NCBI GenBank assembly: GCA_024226315.1
Contig: JAAELT010000114.1
Coordinates: forward strand, 24,113 to 88,112
Direction of reading: 5' to 3'
Origin: a bacterium
Lineage (GTDB): Bacteria > Acidobacteriota > Thermoanaerobaculia > Multivoradales > J023
DNA: 64,000 nt
Shown here in pieces: positions 8,269 through 17,602 of the stretch. The notes under the pieces are model-generated. The model had not been told where the DNA came from. It saw nothing but the letters and a program-made list of their open reading frames with translations, and made no database searches. A program made the translations under genes and the position numbers. How positions within the stretch are numbered: the first letter of the stretch is position 1; each line of letters begins with the position of its first letter.

Positions 8269-9734
8269 GGTTCGGGCCGCTCCGGAAAGTGCGTTACCGG
8301 GCTGGCATTGGCGCGTTGGCCGTCGTACTCATGACCCTCGTCGCCGGCGTCGCCCTCCACCTCTACGGGCGGGTCTGTTTCGCCAGGGCCACCGCGGGAC
8401 TCGAAACGCTTTTGGGAAAAGAGCTCGTATTCGACTTCTCTCATCTCGAGACCTCACCGCTGCCGAAGGAAGAGAACGCAGCGAAACGGCTGCTCGAAGG
8501 TACGAAGGCTCTGGAGCTCTCGGACAGCGAACGTCGTCGGATTACCGAGGCATGGCATCTTGCCCGCCACGAGTGGTCCCCGGAGTTGGAGGCAAGTGTC
8601 CGCGCCCTGATCGGCCGCCATCGTGGTGGCCTCGAGATCTTGCACGAGGTGGCAGCGCTCGAACGGTCTAGCTTCGGGATCAAGTACCGCGACGGATACT
8701 ACCGCGACGGACACACCACGTTTAAGCCTCCCGATTTGGCTTTAGTCGACATCGCTCGATTGCTCAACGTCGAAGGGCGACTAGCTCTTGCCGACGGCGA
8801 TGTAGACGGTGGACTCGCCGCGGCGGGCGCTCTGGCTCGAATCGCCACGTCCCTCCAGCAGGAATCGATCCCTTCCTACCTGCTCATCGCATTGAGCGTA
8901 GAGCGGTCTCTGAACCGTTTGGTGTTCGAGAGTCTCGAGAAGTCGGAGCCCCGGGACGCGAACGCAAGGCTTCTCACTGAGCTCGAGGCCGTGCTCCCCG
9001 CTTGGGACTGGCAGAAAAGGGCTCGGGAGATCCTGGTCATCAATGGCTCGATGTGGAGCGCCGATGTCCGCGAGGATGTTTCGTTGCCCTGGCTGGTGCG
9101 TTTTCTCTTCGGTCACCTGGCGGGCGCGGAAGCCCTCGTTGGTACTAGGAAGTCGATAGAGATGATTCCCCTGCCCTACGGCAGGGCTCAGGGTCGCTTC
9201 GACGCAGCTTCCCCCCGTCCATCGAGGAGTCTGGTTGCTTTGTTCAGGGTTTGGCAGCTCCGGGAGGTGGGGGTGCAACTGGGCCAGTTGTCTTTCACCT
9301 CGCGCGACGCTCTGGTGACGTTTCGGCAAATGCTCGCGACCTTGCCTCGAAGCACGGCCCGGGATCCCTCCGCCAACTCCTGGGGGCGGTTTATCGGCCT
9401 CTATCTGAAATGCCAGGTGATCGCGGCGGAGCGGCAGCTATTACGTGCCGCGTTGGCTCTGCGCCGGGACGGTATCGTCCATGGCGGCTATCCGCCGGAA
9501 CGCCCGGCGTCAGCGGTTCTCGCCAAACCGAGCCCCTTCACTGGGCAGCTCATTGCCTACCGACTTGGTGACGACGGTTCACTCGTCCTAGAGCTCGAAG
9601 GTGCGCAGGAGCTGCTGGCGGAGAGGTGGGGCGGGCGTTCATGGACGAGAGACAAGGAAACGCGGGATAGGGTGAATCGACAGCTGCGAGACAAGGTCCT
9701 CGCCGTGACACTGCCACCGCCTGCCCCCCATTGA
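8265..9734 (+). CDS. Membrane-anchored protein of unknown function
   Basis: I do not recognise this 489-residue protein. It starts with a basic stretch and one hydrophobic anchor (about residues 14-35, GALAVVLMTLVAGVALHLYG); the rest is soluble and mainly alpha-helical, probably outside the cytoplasmic membrane. The GTG start at 8265 overlaps the previous stop (GTGA). Codon use is less biased to GC than in neighbouring genes between about 8400 and 9500, in line with recent arrival of this pair. The 3' end runs toward ccmB with a 68-base gap. No catalytic motif is visible. Confidence 0.7.
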   Translation: MRFGPLRKVRYRAGIGALAVVLMTLVAGVALHLYGRVCFARATAGLETLLGKELVFDFSHLETSPLPKEENAAKRLLEGTKALELSDSERRRITEAWHLARHEWSPELEASVRALIGRHRGGLEILHEVAALERSSFGIKYRDGYYRDGHTTFKPPDLALVDIARLLNVEGRLALADGDVDGGLAAAGALARIATSLQQESIPSYLLIALSVERSLNRLVFESLEKSEPRDANARLLTELEAVLPAWDWQKRAREILVINGSMWSADVREDVSLPWLVRFLFGHLAGAEALVGTRKSIEMIPLPYGRAQGRFDAASPRPSRSLVALFRVWQLREVGVQLGQLSFTSRDALVTFRQMLATLPRSTARDPSANSWGRFIGLYLKCQVIAAERQLLRAALALRRDGIVHGGYPPERPASAVLAKPSPFTGQLIAYRLGDDGSLVLELEGAQELLAERWGGRSWTRDKETRDRVNRQLRDKVLAVTLPPPAPH

Positions 9735-9802
9735 CGACCGTCCTGAGGACCGCCGCCTGTCCAACCGGCTCTCCGACCCGCCGTTCTACCTGGTCGCGGG
9801 AA

Positions 9803-10486
9803 TCAAGGATTCCAGATCGCCGGGAAGAGCATCAGGCCGGCGATGGTGAGCATCGCGTCGTAGGTGGCGATCAGGGAGAGGAAGGCCTGAGCCGGCTCGT
9901 CGGTGACCGCGCCGATCGTCGCCTCGACGGCGAACTTGAGCAAAGGCAGCAGGATCGGGAAGGCGAGCACGGCGAACAGCGGACCGCGCGCCCGCGCCTG
10001 GGCGACCATGGCGGCGATCAGGGTGCTGCCGATCGCCAGGCCGTAGCCGCCGGCGAGCAGGGTCAGGCCGAGCCGCGCGGCCGAGGCGATCGGCATCTGC
10101 AGCATGGCGACGTAGAGCGGCGCGATCAGCAGCTCGAGCGCCAGGATCAAGGTCAGGTTGTAGAGCGCCTTGCCACAGAACAGGCTCGACGGATGGGCCG
10201 AAAGGCGCAGGGCGATGGCGGTTTTGGCCTCTTCCTCGTGCACGAAGGTCCGGGGCAGTCCGGCCGAGGCCGCGAACAGCAGGATCAGCCAGAGCAGCAC
10301 CGGCAGGAACGGCCGTGCCTCCTCGGAAGCGCCCACCGGCCCGAGCGTCATGCTGACCACCACCAGGGTGGTGAAGGCGAACAGCGCGATGGTGTTCAGG
10401 GCGTAGCGCGTGCGCAGCTCGAGCCGCCACTCCTTGCGGAAGATGGTGGCGGTCTCAGCTATCCAGATCGAGATGCGACGTGACAT
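9803..10486 (-). CDS. ccmB: Heme exporter permease CcmB
   Basis: Six-span permease of the CcmAB(C) ABC complex that uses ATP to free holo-CcmE. It has 227 residues. ETATIFRKEWRLELRTRYALN at the N-terminus and the following GLPRTFVHEEE loop are typical of CcmB. The start ATG 10486 (MSRRISIW) lies inside the ccmA 3' end, a 32-base overlap, which fixes the two as one transcription unit. Downstream there is no ccmC in line: a convergent plus-strand gene ends 68 bases away. Confidence 0.9.
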   Translation of the reverse strand: MSRRISIWIAETATIFRKEWRLELRTRYALNTIALFAFTTLVVVSMTLGPVGASEEARPFLPVLLWLILLFAASAGLPRTFVHEEEAKTAIALRLSAHPSSLFCGKALYNLTLILALELLIAPLYVAMLQMPIASAARLGLTLLAGGYGLAIGSTLIAAMVAQARARGPLFAVLAFPILLPLLKFAVEATIGAVTDEPAQAFLSLIATYDAMLTIAGLMLFPAIWNP

Positions 10487-11084
10487 GAGGAAGGTCCAGG
10501 AGATCGGGGCTCGCGACCACCGCGAGTCCGGTTTCGAGATGTTCGCGCAGCAGCTCCAGCACGTCGACGCGGCCCGGCTCGTCGAGATTCTGGAGCGGTT
10601 CGTCGAGCAGCAGCACGGGCGGCCGGTGGAGCACCGCCCAGGCGAAGCGCAATCGCTGCCGCATACCCGAGGAGAGCGCGGCGGCGGCGCGATCGTGCGG
10701 CAGGCCGAGGCGATCGAGGAGCTCCGCGCCACGCCTTGGATCGGTACCGCGCAGACGGCCGAAGAAATCCAGGTTCTCGAGCGTGGTGAGCTCCGGATAG
10801 AGCTCGAGGTCCGGCGACACGAAGCCGACGGCGTACCGGCGCTCGGCGACGTCGAGGGCAGTGCCGTCGACTCGGCACTCGATGGTGCCCCGCTGCGGCG
10901 CCATGAGCCCGGCCAGGCAGCGCAGGAGGGTGCTCTTGCCGCAGCCGTTGGAGCCCGAGACGAGCAGCAGCTCGCCGGCCGCCACCCGGCCGCTCACCCC
11001 TCGCAGCACGCGCAGGCGGCCGAAGCTGCGGCGCAGATCGGCGAAGGCCAGCTCGGCGTGAGGAGGCGCGGCGGAGTCCGGCAT
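10455..11084 (-). CDS. ccmA: Heme exporter ATP-binding protein CcmA
   Basis: ABC ATPase of the cytochrome c maturation system, 209 residues, cytosolic face of the membrane. Walker A is SGSNGCGKSTLLR, the Q-loop region follows at GFVSPDLELYPELT, the signature is LSSGMRQRLRFA, and Walker B is PVLLLDEPLQNLDEPG. ATG 11084 gives a normal N-terminus; a longer frame upstream reads into the divergent promoter region. The usual ABC switch His is replaced by the VVASPD stretch, as in many CcmA proteins. The gene overlaps ccmB. Confidence 0.9.
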   Translation of the reverse strand: MPDSAAPPHAELAFADLRRSFGRLRVLRGVSGRVAAGELLLVSGSNGCGKSTLLRCLAGLMAPQRGTIECRVDGTALDVAERRYAVGFVSPDLELYPELTTLENLDFFGRLRGTDPRRGAELLDRLGLPHDRAAAALSSGMRQRLRFAWAVLHRPPVLLLDEPLQNLDEPGRVDVLELLREHLETGLAVVASPDLLDLPHVTSHLDLDS

Positions 11085-11141
11085 GGCCGGATTATAGGCG
11101 TCAAGTTGTGTCGTTTGTTTCGAGCACGTAGGATTCCCACA

Positions 11142-13181
11142 ATGCAGTCCACCAGATCGTTCGGTGCGGGGTCCAGGTACTGCCGCGGCTCCGCGGCTGC
11201 GGCGCTCCTGATGCTCGCCTCGGCCTGCGCGTCGACTGACGGGCCCAGGCCCGTGGGCCATCTGCCGGCGGTGGCGGTGGAGAACCTGGACGAGCGGGCC
11301 CTGTTGCTGCTCTTGGCGGACCGCGAGACTTACGAGCCGATCGCTGTTTCCCGGGCACTCGACGGCGGCGCCGAGCTGCGTCGCCAGGCGGCCCTGACGC
11401 TCGGCCGGGTCGGCGATCGGCGCGGCGCCCCGGCGCTCGAGGCACTGCTCGGCGATTCTTCGGCCCAGGTGCGCCAGGCGGCGGCCTTCGCCCTGGGCGA
11501 GGTCGGTGAGCAGAGCGGCGAGGATCTGTCGGAGGCCTTGCTGGGAGCGGTGTTGGATGCGGATCGCGAGACCGGGCGCCTGGCGGTCGAGGCCCTGGCC
11601 AAGCTCGGCGCGCCGCTCGAAACGGTGATCGAGCGATTGATCGAGGTGCCGAGCGAAGAGCTCTTTCCACGTCTGCTGCCGTCGCTGTTTCGTTTCGACG
11701 GTGACGCCGTGGTGCGCTGGGCCGAGCAGGGCCTGGAGCAGCCCGAGCCGGCGCAGCGGGCCATGGCCGCCTATGCCCTGGCGCGCAACCCACGGCCCGA
11801 GGGAGCACCCCTGCTTCGGACCCTGCTGATGGACGACGATTCCCAGATTCGCGGCTGGGCGGCGCGGGGAATAGGCCGAGTGGGCGAGCGCGCGGACGTC
11901 GAGCGCCTCAGGCCGCTGGCGGGTGATGCCGCGCCCGGTCCGATCATCCAGGCGCTGCGGGCCGTCCGCCGGCTGGTGACCGACGGCAAGACGCCCGCGC
12001 CGGCGGATTGGCGCCCGCTGCTGCTGGAGCTCATCAAAGATCCCCGCCCGGGGGTGCGCCTGACCGCGATCGAGGTCGCCGCGGTATGGTTGCTGGACGA
12101 AGACCTGAGTGATGCGCTGGTTGGTTTCGTGTCTTCCGGCGTACGCCGGGAGCGTGAGCTGGCATTGCTGGCGCTGGCCGAGGGTGAGGACCCCCGTGCC
12201 GCCGCTCTGCTGGTGCGCCTGGCCGGCGATCCGGATCCCGTGATGCGTGCCCGGGTGGCCGAGGCCGCCGGCTTCTTTCGCGCGGCGGAGGTGCTCGAGC
12301 AGCTGGCGACCGACGACAGCCCCGGCGTGCGGACCGCGGCGCTCGATACCCGCCTGGCCGGCGATCCGCCGGAAGCCGCCGAGCTGGTGCTCACCGCCCT
12401 GGCGGATGGCGATCCGGCGGTACGGGCGTCGGCCCTTGCCTGGGCGCGGGAGAATCCGGTGTTCGAGATGCCGGAGCTGCTCGCGGCGATGGCGGTTACC
12501 TGGCGCGATCGTCAGCCCGATGCGCGGGTCGCCGGCGTGCGGGCGCTTCTGGCGCGGGCCGGCGCCGCCGAGGAGGAGCGCGAGCGAATCGTCGAATCAC
12601 TGGAGGTGCTGGCCGGCGACGCGGAGTTCCTGGTCCGCCGCCAGGCGGCGGGCGCGCTCGCGGATCTCGGCCTCGAGCCGCCGGCCGTGGGCGCTGCACA
12701 CGGCGATCGGTCAGTGCAGATCTACCGCCAGATCGTCCAGCAGACGCATCGCCCGCGGCGCGTCGACCTGGTGACCGAGCGCGGCTCGGTGCGCCTGGAG
12801 CTGGCCTGCCCCGAGGCGCCCTTCACCTGCCTCAACTTTCTGCAGCTGGCGAGCCAGGGGTACTACGACGGACTCACCTTCCACCGCGTGGTGCCCGATT
12901 TCGTCGTCCAGGCCGGCGATCCTCGCGGCGACGGTTGGGGCGGCCCGGGCTACGCGATCCGTGACGAGATGAACCTCCTGCGCTACTCGCGCGGCGCGGT
13001 CGGCATGGCGCTTTCGGGCCCCGACACCGGCGGCAGCCAGTTCTTCGTCACCCTGGCGCCACAGCCCCATCTCGACGGCGGTTACACCATCTTCGGCCGG
13101 GTGATCGCGGGCGAAGAGGTGCTCGACGAGATCGTCCAGGGCGACCGCATCCTGCGGATCGTCGAGGCCCCCGGACCCTGA
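11142..13181 (+). CDS. HEAT-repeat lipoprotein with C-terminal cyclophilin domain
   Basis: A 679-residue fusion protein. The N-terminus has a signal peptide ending in LMLASAC, a plausible lipobox, so it is probably a periplasm-facing lipoprotein. Residues of about 45-520 are tandem HEAT-like helical repeats (RRQAALTLGRVGDRRGAPAL and similar units). Residues of about 535-675 are a cyclophilin-type peptidyl-prolyl isomerase domain with TFHRVVPDFVVQAGDP, GSQFFVTL and TIFGRV. The cyclophilin domain acts on prolines in extracytoplasmic proteins, and the HEAT array is presumably a docking scaffold. It is divergent from ccmA with only 57 bases between, so both promoters lie there. Confidence 0.88.
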   Translation: MQSTRSFGAGSRYCRGSAAAALLMLASACASTDGPRPVGHLPAVAVENLDERALLLLLADRETYEPIAVSRALDGGAELRRQAALTLGRVGDRRGAPALEALLGDSSAQVRQAAAFALGEVGEQSGEDLSEALLGAVLDADRETGRLAVEALAKLGAPLETVIERLIEVPSEELFPRLLPSLFRFDGDAVVRWAEQGLEQPEPAQRAMAAYALARNPRPEGAPLLRTLLMDDDSQIRGWAARGIGRVGERADVERLRPLAGDAAPGPIIQALRAVRRLVTDGKTPAPADWRPLLLELIKDPRPGVRLTAIEVAAVWLLDEDLSDALVGFVSSGVRRERELALLALAEGEDPRAAALLVRLAGDPDPVMRARVAEAAGFFRAAEVLEQLATDDSPGVRTAALDTRLAGDPPEAAELVLTALADGDPAVRASALAWARENPVFEMPELLAAMAVTWRDRQPDARVAGVRALLARAGAAEEERERIVESLEVLAGDAEFLVRRQAAGALADLGLEPPAVGAAHGDRSVQIYRQIVQQTHRPRRVDLVTERGSVRLELACPEAPFTCLNFLQLASQGYYDGLTFHRVVPDFVVQAGDPRGDGWGGPGYAIRDEMNLLRYSRGAVGMALSGPDTGGSQFFVTLAPQPHLDGGYTIFGRVIAGEEVLDEIVQGDRILRIVEAPGP

Positions 13182-13240
13182 GAGGTCGCCGTGCAACCTT
13201 CCCGCGAGTCGCACGTAACAAGCCCATGACGAGAGGACCG

Positions 13241-13813
13241 ATGCAACCGCCGGATGAGGATCTGGTTGCATCGATTCTCGGGGGCGAGCGGCGGCTCTTC
13301 GAACAGCTCGTCGGCCGCTACCAGGGTCGTCTGGTCAACTACCTGTACCGGATGCTCCGTAACGAGGAGGATGCCCATGATCTGGCACAAGAAGTCTTCG
13401 TCAAGATCTACGGCGCCCTGGACCGTTTCGACCCTCGCTACCGTTTTTCGACCTGGTTGTTTCGAGTTGCACAGAATGCCGCCATCGACAAGATCCGCAA
13501 GCGCCGCCTCAAGCTGGTGTCCCTCCATCGGCCGGACACCGGTGACGGCGACAGCGGGCAGTGGGAGCTTCCCGGCAACGAGCCGACGCCCTACAGCCAG
13601 GCTCGCAACGTCGAGCGGGGAACGGCGATCCGACAGGCGATCGACGACTTGCCGTGGGAATATCGGGAGCTGATCACCCTGCGGCACTACGGAGAGCTTT
13701 CCTACGACGAAATCGCGCAGCTCAAAGAGATGCCCCTCGGCACGGTCAAGAACAAGCTGTTCCGGGGCAGGCAGATGTTGAAAGAGAAACTCGAAGACTA
13801 CCTGACCGACTGA
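13241..13813 (+). CDS. ECF-type RNA polymerase sigma factor
   Basis: Sigma-70 family, group IV, 190 residues. Region 2 contains LVGRYQGRLVNYLYRMLRN, EEDAHDLAQEVFVKIY and FSTWLFRVAQNAAIDKIRKRR. Region 4 contains LPWEYRELITLRHYGELSYDEIAQLKEMPLGTVKNKL. An ATG at 13226 is also in frame, but GAGAGG at 13231-13236 points to ATG 13241. The next gene encodes a membrane protein with a short acidic N-terminal helical region, the usual place for an anti-sigma factor. The regulon and signal are unknown. Confidence 0.9.
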   Translation: MQPPDEDLVASILGGERRLFEQLVGRYQGRLVNYLYRMLRNEEDAHDLAQEVFVKIYGALDRFDPRYRFSTWLFRVAQNAAIDKIRKRRLKLVSLHRPDTGDGDSGQWELPGNEPTPYSQARNVERGTAIRQAIDDLPWEYRELITLRHYGELSYDEIAQLKEMPLGTVKNKLFRGRQMLKEKLEDYLTD

Positions 13814-13926
13814 AACTCAATACAAGCAGAGCTCGTAACCAGACTGAGCCGGCAAGCAGACAGAGTTGGCAAGCAGACAGTACGACAGCGACAAGCGACA
13901 GACGGACATCGTTTGGGGATCAGCAG

Positions 13927-14520
13927 ATGAGCACCGACAACGCAACCTGGAAACAGTGGGTGGACCTGGATCTCGAGGGAGAGCTCGAGGCGGCCGACAA
14001 GGCTCGCCTCGACGACTTGCTCGATTCCGACGACGAGGCGCGCGACGAGCGCCGGGCTCTCGGCTCTCTGCACCGGATGATCGACGAAGATCAGATCCCC
14101 GTGCGTGCCGGCTTCACGGCGCGGGTGATGGAGGCGTTGCCCCGGGCCTGGTGGGAGCGTGCCGAGACGCCCGCCGGCTTGCCGAAGTTCGCCCTGCCGC
14201 TGGCGATGATGTTGATCGCCGCCCTCGGTGCAGCGATGCTGATCGGAGGCTCCGAAGAGGCCGGCCGCTTCACCGGCATCGGCGTGGCGCTCTTCGACTT
14301 CATGCAGATGACCTTCCTGGCCGGCACCGGCATGCTGTTCGCCACCTGGCGCGGAGTGGGCTTCGGCCTGCAGGAAATGATCGGTACCTCCGGCACGGGC
14401 CTGGCGGTCTTCGCGTTGATGGTCCTCTGCCTCAACCTGCTGTTCTTCTCGATGCTTCGGCGCCGGCCGCGGGCGGCGGCCCAGACTGCCGAATCGGGGC
14501 AGGCCTCGGAGGGTCGGTAA
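13927..14520 (+). CDS. Probable anti-sigma factor, membrane protein
   Basis: A 197-residue protein with an acidic helical N-terminal region (WKQWVDLDLEGELEAADKARLDDLL) like the anti-sigma fold, here without the Cys/His zinc motif. About three hydrophobic segments follow (around residues 85-105, 125-140 and 155-175) with a basic C-terminus. Its role is inferred from position: it lies 113 bases after the ECF sigma gene on the same strand. An ordinary small membrane protein cannot be excluded. The gap before it holds a 13-base direct repeat. Confidence 0.65.
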   Translation: MSTDNATWKQWVDLDLEGELEAADKARLDDLLDSDDEARDERRALGSLHRMIDEDQIPVRAGFTARVMEALPRAWWERAETPAGLPKFALPLAMMLIAALGAAMLIGGSEEAGRFTGIGVALFDFMQMTFLAGTGMLFATWRGVGFGLQEMIGTSGTGLAVFALMVLCLNLLFFSMLRRRPRAAAQTAESGQASEGR

Positions 14521-14547
14521 GAGGGCTTCTGCCTGAAGGCGGCGCTG

Positions 14548-15498
14548 TTGCTTCCTGCTAAGCTCAGTGCCGTGAGGATCGCGGCCAGCTCCACCACCCG
14601 CCTCGGCGCTGCTCTGCTCCTGGCGCTGATCGCCTGGACGTCGTTTGCCCAGCCGTCCGGCGACGAGTCGGCACCGGCTTACCACCTGCAGTCCGGAAGC
14701 ATCGCGCGCAACCGGATCGTTGCCCTCGGGCAGGACATGCTGATCGACGGCGAGGCCCTGAGCGACGCGGTGGCGCTGTCCGGCACGGCGCGCGTTTCGG
14801 GTACGGTGATCGGCGACCTCATCGTGCTGGACGGCGATGCGTTCCTCGCCTCCACGGCCAAGGTCGGCGGTGACGTCTACGTGCTCTCCGGCCGCATCGA
14901 CGCGGCGCCCGGCTGCACCATCGACGGCCGCTCGGTGGCCTATCCGGACGCCTCGGCGCTGTGGGTGGCGCTGATCCAGGGCCCCGCCATGGGAATGCCG
15001 GCCACCTCGCCGCTGGTTCTCGGCGCCAAGCTGGCGCTGCTCGCGTTCTGGTCGTTCGTCATCCTGTTGCTGTTCGCGATCGGCCGTCGCGAGGTGCTGT
15101 CGACGTCCGACAGCGTCCGCGTCGAGCCGTTCCGCAACTTCTTCGTCGGCCTCACCGGCGTCGCCGCCATGGTGTTGACGGCGCTGTTCTTCAGCGCTTT
15201 CGCCGGCGCCTTGATCGGCGTGCCGCTGCTGGTGTTGGTGGTGGTGGCCGCCCTGGTGCTGCGTTTCTGGGGAATGGTGGCCGTTTTCCACGCCCTCGGA
15301 GACTGGATCTCGCGGCGGCTCGGAGTCCGTCCGCCGCCGCCGCTGACCGCCGCGGCCTACGGTCTTCTGGCGCTCGGCTTGCTCAAGTTCTTGCCCTTTA
15401 TCGGGGTCTGGACGTGGAGCGTCGCCACCTTTATCGGGGTCGGCGCGGCGCTCTCGACCAAGCTCGGCCGGCGCGAGCCCTGGCTCGAGCCAGCTTGA
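14548..15498 (+). CDS. Bactofilin-like domain fused to membrane spans
   Basis: A 316-residue protein with a signal or anchor segment (GAALLLALIAWTSFAQP), then about 75 residues of short beta repeats (DGEALSDAVALSGTARVSG, DLIVLDGDAFL, GGDVYVLSGRIDA) typical of polymer-forming bactofilin-like domains, then four to five membrane spans to the C-terminus. It may form a membrane-linked scaffold; this is inference. A TTG at 14548 with AAGGCGG upstream is used; GTG 14572 is an alternative that shortens only the leader. It follows the anti-sigma gene closely and may belong to the same unit. Confidence 0.68.
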   Translation: MLPAKLSAVRIAASSTTRLGAALLLALIAWTSFAQPSGDESAPAYHLQSGSIARNRIVALGQDMLIDGEALSDAVALSGTARVSGTVIGDLIVLDGDAFLASTAKVGGDVYVLSGRIDAAPGCTIDGRSVAYPDASALWVALIQGPAMGMPATSPLVLGAKLALLAFWSFVILLLFAIGRREVLSTSDSVRVEPFRNFFVGLTGVAAMVLTALFFSAFAGALIGVPLLVLVVVAALVLRFWGMVAVFHALGDWISRRLGVRPPPPLTAAAYGLLALGLLKFLPFIGVWTWSVATFIGVGAALSTKLGRREPWLEPA

Positions 15499-15595
15499 GA
15501 AGCGGCGTCCGGATTCCCGAGGACGGCGCGGAGGCGTGTCTGAGCGCGCGCTCGGTTGGCAGTCATGATCGGAGTGACCGCGCGAGTTCAGCGCA

Positions 15596-15623
15596 GCGGC
15601 GCCCGCAGGGGACCGGGCGCCGC
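15596..15623 (+). terminator. GC-rich hairpin before the TPR gene
   Basis: A perfect 9-bp stem, GCGGCGCCC with GGGCGCCGC, and a 10-base loop lies in the 191-base gap after the bactofilin-like gene. There is no T-tract, so it may be a weak terminator or an mRNA-end stabiliser. Confidence 0.4.
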
Positions 15624-15689
15624 CGGCAAGGTGACCAGACACCAGGAGTCGCCTTGCGGTTATAGTGGGCCTCTCGGTGAGGGAACACC

Positions 15690-17528
15690 ATGTTGTGTCA
15701 AGTCTGCAGCACCCAGAACGAAGACGAGCGGGAGTATTGTCGCCGCTGCCATCAGAAGTTGCTGGTGGTCTCGGGGTCCTACAGCGTCGAGGACCAGGAG
15801 GCCTTCGAGAACAACCCGGAGGAGCAGTACTCGTTCGACGAGCACCTGCTCGAGCGGATCTCGATCGTCGAAGAAGTGGTGCGGCGCACCGCCGACACGG
15901 TGCGCCAGTCGCTCGGTACGCTCTACAAGCTGGAGCAGAAGATCCTGGTCAACCAGACCGGCATCACCACCCTGCGCGACCTGCTGGAGGCGAAAGGGGT
16001 CTTCGGCCGCGAGGAGTGGAGCGATCTGTGGGAGTCGCGCATGGAGCGCCAGCTCCTGGCGCTCGAGAAGCGGGAGCGCTTCGCCGCCGTCAAGGACAGT
16101 ATCGCCGCGCTCTACCGCGGCGCCCAGCGCGACGAGTTCCTGCAGCGCCTGGAGGAGGCCGAGTACTCACTGTTCGCCTACGACGTCCAGCGCGCCGTCG
16201 ACGCGCTCGAGGACGCCCATCGGCTCGATCCCGAGAACCACGAGCTGGCGTTCTTCCTCGGCGAGACCTTCTTCAACGACGGCGGCAACAGCGCCGCCCT
16301 GGGCTACTTCACCCGCGTGCTGGGGGTGAAGGGCGACCACTTCGAGAGCCTGGTCTACAGCGGCGTCTTGTGCCACGAGCAGGGCGACGGCACCCGGGCA
16401 GAAGAGCTGCTGAAACGGGCGGTGGCCCTCTATCCCGATGCTTTCCTGCCCACATTCAGCCTGGGCGCGGTGTTCGCTTCGGCCGGGCGTCTGCCCCAGG
16501 CGACGCTGTTTCTCGAGCGAGCGGTGGCGATCGACTCGATTCCCCAGGCCCTGCATCTGCTGGGCGGCTGCTATTACGAGATGGGCAAGGTGACGGTCGC
16601 CATCCGCCATCTTCGCGAGGCCGTGCGGCTGGATCCGTCGTTCGAAGAGGCCCATCACCTGCTCGGTCTGGCCTACCTCGATCGGCGCTGGTACCGCAAG
16701 GCCCTGGCGTCGTTCCGGGACGGTCAGAGGCTGGCGCCCAACAAGCTCGACTACAACGAGCTGGTGCGTTTCCTGGCCGGGCGTCAGGAGCCGCCGGAGG
16801 TCACCGAGGACGCCGCCGAGTGCCTGCGTGAGGCCGAGGAGGCAATGCCCCGCGGCGCCGTGCGCGACGCCCTCGCCGCCTATCGCAAGGCCCTGGCGCA
16901 CGACCCCGAAAATCCGTCGCTGATGGTCGCCTATGCCATGGCCTGCCTGGAGCTCGGGCGCGAGCAGGAGATCGAGCCGGTCGTCGAGAAGGTCCTGGCG
17001 CTCGATCCCGGCGAGCCCCTCGAAGTAAGCGCTTACGCGACCCTCATGGAGGCGCTGCGGCTCGAGGGCAAGTACCGTGAGGGCAACCGCATCGGCCGCT
17101 TGATGCTGGCCGAGGGCGCCTCGGACTTCGCCCAGACCGTGGCCTGCTACGAGATGGCCTGCAACCTGGCCGATATGGAAGAGGATCTCGACGAAGCGCT
17201 GAGCTTCGCTCGCCGCAGCGTCGAGCACTCGCCGGAGGAGGTCAAGCAGTTCCCCCTCGCGGCACTGGGCTGGGTGCACTACAAGCGCCGCGAGTTTCCG
17301 CAGAGCGTCGACTGCCTCAGCCGTTCCAACGAGCTCGGCTCCTCCCCCCGTACGCTCACCCATCTCGGCATGGCCCTCCTTGCTGCCGGCGAGCGCGAGC
17401 AGGCTCGCAACGTGCTGAAGGAGGCCCGCACCGCGGGCGCCGGCCGGGTGCTCAAGACCAAGGTCCTGGAAGCGTTGCGAGACGGCGCCCGGTTGCTGCA
17501 GGATCCTGGCCCGCCGACCAGGAGATAG
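15690..17528 (+). CDS. Zinc-ribbon TPR protein
   Basis: A 612-residue soluble protein. The N-terminus has a CxxC-x10-CxxC zinc ribbon (Cys3, Cys6, Cys17, Cys20). A coiled-coil-like region follows (about residues 50-150), then tetratricopeptide repeats from about 160 to the end, with clear units such as HLLGGCYYEMGKVTVAIRHL and HLLGLAYLDRRWYRKALASF. TPR arrays mediate protein-protein contacts; no enzyme domain is seen. The gene stands alone on the plus strand between two gaps of over 100 bases. Function is unknown. Confidence 0.82.
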   Translation: MLCQVCSTQNEDEREYCRRCHQKLLVVSGSYSVEDQEAFENNPEEQYSFDEHLLERISIVEEVVRRTADTVRQSLGTLYKLEQKILVNQTGITTLRDLLEAKGVFGREEWSDLWESRMERQLLALEKRERFAAVKDSIAALYRGAQRDEFLQRLEEAEYSLFAYDVQRAVDALEDAHRLDPENHELAFFLGETFFNDGGNSAALGYFTRVLGVKGDHFESLVYSGVLCHEQGDGTRAEELLKRAVALYPDAFLPTFSLGAVFASAGRLPQATLFLERAVAIDSIPQALHLLGGCYYEMGKVTVAIRHLREAVRLDPSFEEAHHLLGLAYLDRRWYRKALASFRDGQRLAPNKLDYNELVRFLAGRQEPPEVTEDAAECLREAEEAMPRGAVRDALAAYRKALAHDPENPSLMVAYAMACLELGREQEIEPVVEKVLALDPGEPLEVSAYATLMEALRLEGKYREGNRIGRLMLAEGASDFAQTVACYEMACNLADMEEDLDEALSFARRSVEHSPEEVKQFPLAALGWVHYKRREFPQSVDCLSRSNELGSSPRTLTHLGMALLAAGEREQARNVLKEARTAGAGRVLKTKVLEALRDGARLLQDPGPPTRR

Positions 17529-17602
17529 GCGGAGTTTCGAACGGTTGCCGGATGTATTAGTCTCCGGCTTCCGCGGTCTACCCGCGAAGACCTACCCACC
17601 GA

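Noticed and set aside
10410..11141. N-terminal extension of the HEAT-cyclophilin frame
   Set aside because: It runs opposite ccmA and ccmB and lacks a signal peptide; the lipoprotein start at 11142 is clear.
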